Shown: positions 57,701 through 64,000 of the stretch, in pieces
Layout: each line of letters begins with the position of its first letter
How positions within the stretch are numbered: the first letter of the stretch is position 1
Assembly: GCA_002633005.1 (NCBI GenBank)
Contig: NMRA01000069.1
Location: 850,990 to 914,989, forward strand
DNA length: 64,000 nucleotides
Source of the DNA: Phoronis australis
Taxonomy: Eukaryota; Phoronida; Phoronidae
Reading direction: 5' to 3'
Notes under the pieces: generated by a model
What the model was told of the DNA's origin: nothing
The model's input: only the letters and a program-made list of their open reading frames with translations
The model's database searches: none
Position numbers and translations under genes: made by a program

Positions 57701-60688
57701 TTTAGAGAACTAGGCATTAAGCAGAGTATCTGACTGTTTCATGTGAATCCATTCAGCCGTTTCTGAGATATGATGTTCCAAAGTTAGGCAAATTTTGACT
57801 TTCTTTTAGTGCCTTTAATCGATGTTTTAACTGGGGCAGTTCTATCTTGGGGTTACAAGGAGACTGTAACAAAAAAATTTCTATTTCTGTTCCTGTTGCT
57901 GTCTCGGCCATGCATCGCATGGTTGTGTGTTCCTCGATGTTGCTATGGAATTCTAGAAAATGACCTTTAAAGCTACACGCTGTGAAAAGTTCAAATATCA
58001 GCAATTTGAGATTAGAATAAATTGAATTCGTGGCAGCTTGTCTAGTCGCAAGTGGAAGCAATGACCTCCATCAGTTGCACAAAATTTTGTAAGATTTGAA
58101 CTGATAAATGTCCGCATTAAAAGTATATGGAAAAATCTCATTAATTTCAGACAAATTTTAAAAAAGTAATTGCCGAAATGACTCTTTCTTCATTTTTCAC
58201 CTGCTTCCAATGTTGTTGTGAATGGTCGCATTCTTTCAAAACATCGCCTAATGGCAGGTATGGTTTAAAAACATTTATTTGATGCACGATATGTCTCATG
58301 GAAAAATGAGCCATCAAATTTCACCTGTCTGCCATATGTCCTAAGGTAGTCAGATTTTACCGTAATGTGGTATCCACGCTGTACTGTATCCACGCTGTAC
58401 TGTATCCACGCTGTACTGTATCCACGCTGTACTGTATCCACGCTGTACTGTATCCACGCTGTACTGTATCCACGCTGTACTGTATCCACACTGTACTGTA
58501 TCTCTCCCCCAAAAGTGTTAATTTCAATTACACCATTACACCTTGATACAGTTTTGAAAGCTATATCTTTAAAATAGCAAGAAGATATTTCCAAGAAGGG
58601 ACAGCATCCACACTGTACTGTATCTCCTCTCACCAAAAATGTTAATTTCAATATTGATTTCCTTTTACACCTTAAAATAGTAGGAAGTTATTTCTGGGAA
58701 GAGGCAACTAGTTAAAGCACGATATTTGATCTCTTTCCCAAAGTTACTTTTTCATTGAAGAGAAAGGAGATGGTTAGTGAAATTTGTTCTAATGAATTGT
58801 ACCAGTGATCTCTTCCTATGACATTCAATAGGGGCATGTCAATATCAGTGAATGCCATCACAATTACCCAGTTCAGTGGGGGGCTGTGGTCAATAACAAT
58901 GTCATTAGCATATCAGATTTGCATACTGTAATGGTAATGTCGTCATGGCACTGGGTATTCTCAAAGTGTTGCAATGTTCCCGTTGATGAGTCACGGCAAT
59001 GTTAAACCAGTTGAAGATTTTTTGTCATATTTTTAACATTGGGGAGAAGCAATTAGGCGAAATGCTTTGTTTTTTGTTGCCGGGTTAATGATGTTGAAAT
59101 TATGGGCTATTGGCAAGCTGTGGCTCTCTGTCTCTCCCTGAAGCGTGTGTTTTGCACACTTATGGAAATAGCAATTATTGTAAATGATGTGTGCCCTAAT
59201 GCTGTTACTGCACATGATAGGTTTAGTTTTCAAGCTCTAGTGTTCTAGTGCCAAAGTTCAAAACTAGTCGTATTAAAGGCTGAATTAAAATGTTTCAACA
59301 TATGAAAGTGGATTAAAATGACTACTAAAATTGTTATTGTTTTGTTTCTTAGATGAAAGACACACTCCACATCTCATTTCTTATCTTATTGACATGAATT
59401 TGCATAATATGTATTCTGTCAATAGCTTCACCTTGATGGTCTTGGTTTAGTCAGATGCAACGTGGCACTTTGGCAGCCATTTCACTCTTTGCAGAGTCAT
59501 ATCTGCATTGTGCATTGTCTGAGGAAGTATCCTTCTGAAATTGGTGTTTGGATGGAATTAGCCTCCCGTTTTCGCTTTAACTTACCATTTTCGAGGTATT
59601 TGAGATTTTCTGGTGACTGAGCTTTTTTGACTGATTCATCACTGCTCTTGTTTTGGTTTACCGTCCACTGTACTGTTTCTTAATCATTTTTATCCTGATC
59701 ATCCTGGATAAAATAAATGAATAAATATAGGTGTAAAACCTATGGTTCTTTTTCGCAGGATTGCATAATGGCTCTGATAGACATCACGAACAACCTGGAC
59801 ATGTACAATGAATCTGTCCAGATCTCTGCACTCCAGGCACTCACGAACATCTCTAACCTTGAGGTTCACCACAGCAGGTTCACTCGGATAATTCGGAAAC
59901 TCTACGCTTTGGTTGATAACGGCTCAGAGCCGGTGCGTCTCCAAGCTCTGAAGGTTCTTGCCAACCTCTCGGCCAATCAGGAATCCGTACTGCACCTCTT
60001 GGCTGCTGGGGTAAGTGCCATAATTTGTAAACATTTGATTGCTTGGATCTCTTTTCTTGTTGGATGTGGAACTTAATCTAAGTGGATTTAGGTGGGAACA
60101 GAGGACCTGGCGCCCCCTTTTGACACAAAGAACTCGGGTGATTTAGGGTTCGCGGAGACATTTTTCCTTTGAGAGGTGTCGTAACATTAAGCGGTGCCGA
60201 ATGTGGAGAAACGTAACAAATCTTTAAAAGTGCTTTATGTAGTGAAATAATCCACTTGCAGACGAAGTCGACTTGTTGTGTATGCACAAAAACCAGCGTG
60301 ACATTGTTTGATTTTGTCAAAGTCGTTCTTAAAAGTGACTCTTGAAAGCACTCTGACTAATTGTTTTTCGTTTCAGTCGCCCAAGTGTAGCATTGAGCTC
60401 CTGGATCTAGATACACCCGCTGAGTTGATGCTTCGATGGGTGACAGTTCTGGCCAACGTCATCGAGACCGTGAAGTCACGTGGCATAACGCTTGAATCGC
60501 TGCCCACGTACGATAGAGCTCCGTCTCCAGAGACTCTTTATCAAATCATTTACGGCCACAGCCAAGCTCATGAGCTACGTAATCTTTTAGTTACTCTTTC
60601 CATCAATGTTAGCGATGCCACCATTCGGCAACTGGTCAACAAGATCCTGTCAAATTGGTCACTGTCGGCCAAACATTCTGATGTGTGA
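27589..60688 (+). CDS. ARMC10: ARMC10/ARMCX-like armadillo-repeat protein with His-rich repeat linker, 7 coding exons
   Basis: Coding exons are 27589-27718, 42988-43077, 48415-48744, 50266-52133, 56382-56540, 59759-60010 and 60377-60688. Splice sites are canonical and phases run 1,1,1,0,0,0. The total is 3141 nt, giving 1046 aa plus stop. Residues ~10-27 are a hydrophobic anchor followed by YRFTR, as at the N-terminus of vertebrate ARMC10, which sits in the mitochondrial outer membrane. A Lys-rich exon 2 and an acidic, low-complexity exon 3 follow. Exon 4 opens with ~15 His-rich 14-residue repeats. From about residue 730 to 1040 lies an armadillo block (VDLLEAVDRNALLRKHADTL; INNLAGNEQNQKVM; ALQALTNISNLEVHHSRF; LKVLANLSANQESVLHLL) of the ARMC10/ARMCX type. 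Vertebrate ARMC10 is ~340 aa, so the linker is about 700 residues of extra sequence. The ATG has an aaaaATGG context. Family placement is firm; strict orthology is inferred. Confidence 0.87.
27722..27764 (+). repeat. (GT)n microsatellite just inside ARMC10-like intron 1
   Basis: An interrupted gtgtgc / gtgtgt run directly follows the exon 1 donor. Confidence 0.95.
27944..28574. mobile_element. Fold-back element with 8-bp target duplication
   Basis: The ends are cacaggcgtcctcagct and agctgaggacgcctgtg. Arms of about 220 bp are nearly identical (27944-28165 and 28350-28574). gttacaaa is exact at 27936-27943 and 28575-28582. The 8-bp duplication suggests hAT-type mobilisation. Total size is 631 bp and no transposase is present. 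Confidence 0.93.
28651..31168. mobile_element. Uncharacterised 2.5-kb element inside element B
   Basis: It interrupts the element B arm between the gatgtattt and aattccttcc flanks. The ends ggcaattccat and atgcaattgcc are inverted. It carries scattered same-strand copies of tacgtccgtcaca. It is AT-rich and no transposase frame was seen. The target duplication may be tat, but I am not sure of the border. Confidence 0.7.
32035..32112 (-). repeat. tRNA-derived SINE head, copy 3
   Basis: On the - strand it reads aaagctgaatggttagcatg, then ctcgtcggttt, and the B-box-like gcagttcgattgctggg. It aligns end to end with 26672-26745. Confidence 0.75.
32620..33060 (+). repeat. Dispersed repeat R4, copy 2
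   Basis: The same order of phrases as 1265-1775, including ttgacgaa, caagggacaa, gctactttttgcaagtgtca, ggtgactattttggctacc and tagccagccgagg. Confidence 0.75.
33061..35070. other. ARMC10-like intron 1, nothing recognised
   Basis: Only short frames without domain signatures and no repeat I can place. Confidence 0.5.
36831..36985 (+). pseudogene. THAP-domain remnant in duplication copy A
   Basis: It matches 39709-39870 but has lost the start codon and first zinc ligand through the 132-bp deletion, and carries extra frame breaks. Confidence 0.6.
37010..37480 (+). repeat. R3 repeat in duplication copy A
   Basis: The phrases ttttgcatgacgggctatca, ggtcacatgaccctgttac and ggcagattggta appear in this order. 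The same order occurs at 39900-40380 and, more diverged, at 62720-63260. Confidence 0.8.
39591..39627. repeat. Perfect 16-bp-stem hairpin
   Basis: gaaggcctctcacaac, the loop tgtgt, then gttgtgagaggccttc. It lies in the segment that is missing from copy A, about 60 bp before the THAP ATG. It could be a terminator-like or MITE-derived hairpin; the function is unknown. Confidence 0.9.
39686..39900 (+). pseudogene. THAP-type zinc finger remnant with frameshift
   Basis: One frame opens MPFCIAFGCTN, the THAP start with C-x4-C. After a frame change in the A-run at about 39730, the other frame continues LLAKWLNAMKVKNLPVSEHS, then HVCGDHF, giving the conserved Trp and the C-x2-H pair. Together these make the C2CH pattern of a THAP domain. 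THAP domains occur in P-element-like transposases and host proteins derived from them. The remaining product is absent, so this is a broken fragment. Confidence 0.75.
41024..42987. other. End of ARMC10-like intron 1, nothing recognised
   Basis: No domain-bearing frame. The acceptor tttgtttccag closes the intron at 42987. Confidence 0.55.
42988..43077 (+). other. ARMC10: ARMC10-like exon 2: Lys-rich linker
   Basis: A 90-bp exon between tttccag and gtaaat. It encodes EKKKKKNGDKKKDENGDGDG, then QSREKPETRL. The low complexity makes it less certain than the others, but both splice sites and phases fit. Confidence 0.75.
43716..44148. mobile_element. MITE with about 60-bp inverted ends
   Basis: The left end ttgccggttgcatgaaacag, then tcccaaatagggact, is mirrored by agtccctatttgggactgtt, then tcatgcaaccgggca. 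The total is 433 bp and non-coding. A 3-bp cag flank on both sides may be the target duplication. It lies in intron 2 of the ARMC10-like gene. Confidence 0.88.
44149..48414. other. ARMC10-like intron 2, remainder
   Basis: AT-rich. Contains an inverted R3 copy at about 47700-48060 and a R6 core (tcatattgtgtcccaaattg) at about 48303. Two short direct repeats of ttttgttaa(c/a)ggtatattgagta lie at 46285 and 46337. No exon signal beyond those used. Confidence 0.5.
48415..48744 (+). other. ARMC10: ARMC10-like exon 3: acidic low-complexity linker
   Basis: This 330-bp exon sits between atttcag and gtatgt and encodes about 110 Ser/Glu/Asp/Gln-rich residues with no recognised domain. Both splice phases are 1, as in the 90-bp Lys-rich exon 42988-43077, so either can be skipped in frame. 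Coding status rests on the clean join at both ends and the absence of stops. Confidence 0.82.
48745..50265. other. ARMC10-like intron 3
   Basis: 1.5 kb, donor gtatgt and acceptor tttttcag. No features were recognised. Confidence 0.6.
50266..52133 (+). other. ARMC10: ARMC10-like exon 4: His-rich repeat domain and first armadillo helices
   Basis: A 1868-bp open exon runs from acceptor tttttcag to donor gtgggt. It encodes roughly residues 184-806: the 14-residue repeats, then a looser His/Gly-rich stretch to about residue 580, then Ser/Thr- and Lys-rich sequence, then the first helices of the armadillo block (QDDIVDLLEAVDRNALL). Confidence 0.9.
50290..50960 (+). repeat. 42-bp coding tandem repeat in 84-bp higher-order pairs
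   Basis: Two alternating 14-residue types, SHGVTSAGHHIPVD and SHGLISTGHHISTD, make an 84-bp pair. About 15 recognisable units run through the exon, with degenerate units at both edges (for example SNGMMSPGHHALVN). Each unit holds three His, two of them adjacent after Gly. Inner pairs differ by only a few bases, mostly synonymous, which points to recent unequal exchange or gene conversion. Confidence 0.97.
52900..53403 (-). pseudogene. 3' end of a LINE (non-LTR retrotransposon) polyprotein
   Basis: On the - strand one frame reads LSLNRWGIRHMIQILTVHCN, then a TGA (53206-53208), then HRHITGYMGSPVCSECGADI, then ESPKHLIESCPAFYRLWSNL. The C-x2-C...H...C pattern near the end is the zf-RVT/terminal zinc knuckle of LINE ORF2, after the RNase H region. 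The stop and the missing upstream reverse transcriptase make it a dead fragment in ARMC10-like intron 4. Confidence 0.75.
53404..56381. other. ARMC10-like intron 4, remainder
   Basis: Holds a diverged R3-like stretch at 55380-55800 and the inverted partner of 14720-14790 at 55075-55140. The acceptor tattttag closes the intron at 56381. Confidence 0.5.
56575..57070 (+). repeat. Dispersed repeat R6
   Basis: It has gaaattacccctttt-like and cacttgttggccatattgtg, then ttctaaattg. The core CTGCCATATtGTGTCCTAAAT recurs at about 22328, 48303 and 58330, and loosely at 1040. Confidence 0.6.
57300..57800 (-). repeat. R3 repeat, inverted, in ARMC10-like intron 5
   Basis: Reverse complement of the 62720-63260 pattern: accaatctgccattaattgg, then gtcatgtgaccacg. 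It extends through a ggacagcctcatccaaaagtgg stretch. Confidence 0.75.
58371..58498 (+). repeat. 16-bp minisatellite, 8 copies
   Basis: Unit tatccacgctgtactg at 58371 and every 16 bp to 58483; the last unit has cacactg. A lone further unit sits at about 58606, and the sequence between and after these forms a loose ~115-bp duplication (tctc / ccaaaa / gttaatttcaat). Confidence 0.97.
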
Positions 60689-62719
60689 TTGTTTATATTG
60701 GACAACAGGTGCCAAAAATTGACCGGGAATTCCCCATTATTACGGTCGCCATCAGAGGTAGGATGGATGGGTGACCATCCAGCATGTTGGGCAAACAAAA
60801 CTGTGTCCCATAATTTTTGGCACACAGCTGTTAAGTAACTGGTGATAAAACGCAATTGTTTTAATGCGTTCATCCTCGGCATGTTACAGCTTGGTGCATC
60901 TAATGACATTTGCGTCAATTTTACTGGTGTATTTGGTTATTCTGGCATTGATAAAAGGTTAGTGTTTTTAGTTGTCCTGTGCTCACAAGTGCAGCATTTT
61001 GCCTTTGGTCAAAAGCTTGCAAAATAACGGCGATACATAGTGGTGATGTAGCAGTGTAGAAATAGGTCACATTTTGACCTCGATGTTACTTTTTAATTAT
61101 GTTGCCAAACAGATTCCTCATATCATGCAGTCAAAACAGCCATCCACTCTGTGGCATTATTATGCGCGCAGAGGACGGACATTTGGGATGACCCTAGAAG
61201 TGGTATGCCGCTATTCTTGTGTCATATTTTGTGTTTTTGATCCCCCTAAATTTGCCTAGTATGTGTATGGGTGAGTCTGTGAGTTGCTCAAAAACGTACA
61301 TCTTCTTGTGTCACTGTAGGTCCAGCTGCCCAGTACATTGCGGCTGCAGGCAGTTGTTGCTGAGGATTGCCACTTTAAGAACCAGGCTCTGTTATACTTG
61401 GATTGTTGTTACTGTTAGTAAACATAGCTATTGAACAAGAAAAGTGATCTTGTTCCGTTGTTGTTGTTCAGAATATGACCAAGAGGTGTCATTGGTGTTG
61501 TTGTTGACTTTTGACCCTTGTAATGTAGATTCTTTCTTTGATCGTTTAGAGGCGCAAAAACACATATTTTAGGATTTTTTGTTTCAAAACACTTGCCTTT
61601 GCATTAGACCACTTAAAAGTACGGAAAAAAATGAGAGCGTGCTCGTTTAAAACTTGATTCGTTGGTCAGTGTAGGCGACATTCATGCACTTTTTGCAGAT
61701 TACGCCGTAGGCTGGTTACCTGCTGAAACATTAGATGGATGTTTCGAGGCTTTAAGAAATATTTTAGAACAAAGGTGGGAGAGGATTTTAGCCTTACATC
61801 AATACAAACTCTAAAACCTTCTTTACAATGAACAGTACAATTTCGAAGTAACAGCGATTTAATTGATTTTATTGAAAAACTGATACATTTCTATAAGTAA
61901 TGTGTAATTGGCATTTTGGCTTGAAGTTCCCAATTTTGACTTTGTTTAGTTATTTTGTGTGTCACTTTAAGTATTCTTTATTGCCATCCTTTTTTTGAAC
62001 AAGGAGTTGGATTTAACTTATTCTGCAAATTTGTAAGTTTCCATCTTTGAATGATAACAGGGCTTTAAAAAACTGGAAATATTTGTGATTTTTATGCTCG
62101 TAACTGCCCCTGTCCTTATTTTATAAATTCTATGGGTACATATTTAATTCATTACAACATTAAGTTTTTCTACAAGAAATTTCTTTGACTATTACGACTT
62201 TCACAGAAATTTTGGTTATGTTGTGAGAGTTTGTTTAACCCTAGGTGATATTATGTTAGAGTGTCAGGGTTTGTAACATTTACGAAATGCATTTTGTGTT
62301 GTGTTTATGTTGAGATATGTTCATTTCTCCCAGTTTGTATTAAATGGCACAATTCTTTGAATCAACTGCCGCTTCATAAACAACTAGTCTTCAGGGCCAC
62401 TTAGTGTTTTTTGTTGTTTTTTATGTTTAGTACAAAAAGATAATGTACAATACTGAAATTAAGCTCAGAAAGCAGTAGAAATTATTAGATCTGAGCATTT
62501 ATTGAGGTGAAAAGGGGCTACAGGAAATTTCCCCAAACAGGTTCTCCCAAATATAAGCACATTGGCCTCGATCTTACTGTATAGACCTATGGGCATACTT
62601 TCAGGGCTGCAATTAAGGACATCTACAGTTTGTCAGGTTTTTCTATGTCAGTGGTACAGGCAAATGTTGAACAAAAAAGATTATTTGAGAAATGGAACTA
62701 AGTTTTTGGTTTATCTAAA
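60689..62719. other. 3' flank of the ARMC10-like gene
   Basis: Probably the 3' UTR and beyond. ATTAAA at about 62339 is a possible poly(A) signal, unconfirmed. No further gene is seen. Confidence 0.4.
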
Positions 62720-63260
62720 AATTGTACTTAAGGCTATGTTAGACCATATAAAAATGACCAAATTTGTCTAACTTCGGAGCATCGTTTCTCTGAAATGACC
62801 GATGGGATTGATACGAAACTGTCAGATACCATGCTTTATGTACTGATATGGGAAATGCTGTTAGGCAATTGTTTTAAAATGTAACCCATTTTTGCATGAG
62901 GGGCTTTCAAATATAGGGCTCGTGTGATTTTCATAAAAAACCTTGCCAAAAACAAATTATTTTAGAAAACTTAATTGTTTTTGAGATTTTGTCTTGAACA
63001 TTGATGTGAAATAAAAATTAGGTCATGTCATTGATGCCATTGTTTTTTGCTAAATTTCACTGAAAAAATAGGATCACGTGACCAATTTAATGAAAGATTG
63101 GTAAAAAGTCAAAAAACATATTATACTCAGTCTGGCTTATTACTTTCAGCAAATACATGCTTTTACAAAGTTGAAATTTGTAGTTTTGTAAGTATTTGAC
63201 TAAATATGCAGACTTTTCAATGAGGTCTTGCGTAACAGCCTCACTAGTACCACATCTATC
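62720..63260 (+). repeat. R3 repeat, most complete distant copy
   Basis: It follows the order of 37010-37480: atgaccaaatttgtctaact, ttttgcatgaggggctttca, aggatcacgtgacc, gaaagattggtaaa and a caatgaggtcttg end. Confidence 0.75.
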
Positions 63261-63514
63261 GATTTAGGTTAGTCTAGTTTGTTGACACAAACATACAGAA
63301 TGTAGACTGATGCAGGCAGAGGAATGTTATAATTTTTTTTTTCTTGGCAGAATAGAGTTCACTAAATGCTTAACTTAATTGAAAGTTTACTATTGACCTT
63401 TTCTTAGCAACCCTGCTTGGTTGAAGTATTTCAATATTTTTTATTTGCCAATGGTTATAGTGTTAGTGTTAGTGCATTCTCTACCTCTCCATGTGTTGAT
63501 ACTCGTCACTGTGT

Positions 63515-63690
63515 GAAGTACAGGGCTTGGAATTTTCCACTTTTAAGAGGATTTCCTCTCTTTTGGTTTCAATTTCCTCTTAACTGATTTCAAGTTTTTT
63601 GAGTCTATTTTTTGTTGACTTTTTTCATGCAAAAACATTCATTTCACTTGAATTTTACAACACAAAAAACATTTCTATCACAAGTCTATT
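63515..63690 (-). repeat. Dispersed repeat R5, copy 3, inverted
   Basis: It reads cttggaattttccactttta, then agaggatttcctctcttttg, then gtttc, the complement of 20400-20465 and 22800-22860. Confidence 0.8.
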
Positions 63691-63728
63691 TGTGGAAGGA
63701 TACATCACCTCTCTTTGTCCCTCTTATT

Positions 63729-63832
63729 GTCATTGGTCATTCCAAGCCCTCGAATATGTAACAGTTTGTGTCATTAGTCATTCCAAGCCCTGGAATATGT
63801 AACAGTTTGTGTCATTGGTCATTCCAAGCCCT
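63729..63832 (+). repeat. 41-bp tandem repeat, 2.5 copies
   Basis: The units begin gtcattggtcattccaagcc at 63729, 63770 and 63811. The attccaagccctg part is also in R5, so the array probably grew from that repeat. Confidence 0.95.
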
Positions 63833-64000
63833 GTAAATATAAAATATCACCAATATGGCAGACTAGTGAAATTTCTGGGGGTGGGTTTTCAGAAAGAACT
63901 AGCAGCACCAAATAATTGTTTTGTTGTTTTCAAGTTCATTAACAGACAATGTTTTGAGGGTTTCACAAGTATTTGGAAAATGGAAAGGATAATTTTGGTA

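Larger units (their letters stand above)
56382..60688 (+). other. ARMC10: ARMC10-like exons 5-7: armadillo block to stop
   Basis: Exons 56382-56540, 59759-60010 and 60377-60688 are joined in phase 0. They encode alternating amphipathic helices with the armadillo signature LxNLSxN/LxNISN, ending ...LSAKHSDV and TGA at 60686-60688. Introns of 3.2 kb and 0.37 kb separate them. Confidence 0.9.

Noticed and set aside
58265-58651. 128-residue open frame on the - strand
   Set aside because: It is the translation of the 16-bp minisatellite and has no independent support.

Overview
The window is animal nuclear DNA. Its genes are split by GT..AG introns, it is AT-rich and crowded with short non-autonomous transposons, and all three genes I can support are metazoan housekeeping genes. 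The gene content and an apparent pair of divergent haplotypes fit a highly heterozygous, probably marine, invertebrate bilaterian. The sequence alone does not give the species.

Three genes were assembled by matching splice sites and codon phase. (1) A Rabenosyn-5 (RBSN/ZFYVE20) orthologue lies on the + strand, with seven coding exons from 8945 to 16263 (503 aa). It has a C2H2 finger, a FYVE domain, a coiled coil and a C-terminal Rab5-binding hairpin. (2) The mitochondrial small-subunit ribosomal protein mS25 (MRPS25) lies on the - strand, with four coding exons from 26931 down to 21796 (176 aa). (3) An ARMC10/ARMCX-like armadillo protein lies on the + strand, with seven coding exons from 27589 to 60688 (1046 aa). 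It has an N-terminal membrane anchor and a C-terminal armadillo block, separated by a long linker that carries a His-rich tandem repeat. RBSN and MRPS25 are tail to tail. MRPS25 and the ARMC10-like gene are head to head, with 657 bp between their start codons.

The rest is intergenic or intronic. Positions 1-8.9 kb hold four copies of one MITE-like element (A), two of them forming a large fold-back, and a second element (B) inserted in one copy with an exact 9-bp target duplication. RBSN introns hold a 40-bp palindromic tandem repeat, an array of ~430-bp repeat units and a 95-bp hairpin. Intron 1 of the ARMC10-like gene (15.3 kb) holds a three-level nest of elements (27.8-31.6 kb) and a 2.75/3.2-kb direct duplication joined at a single N, which looks like two haplotypes placed in tandem. 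Later introns hold another MITE, a LINE 3' fragment, minisatellites and several dispersed repeat families.

The most unusual observations are four decaying copies (plus a partial fifth) of the Rab5-binding coding segment just downstream of the RBSN stop codon, and the 14-residue His-rich array in the ARMC10-like protein. No operon, CRISPR array, rRNA or intact transposase gene was found.
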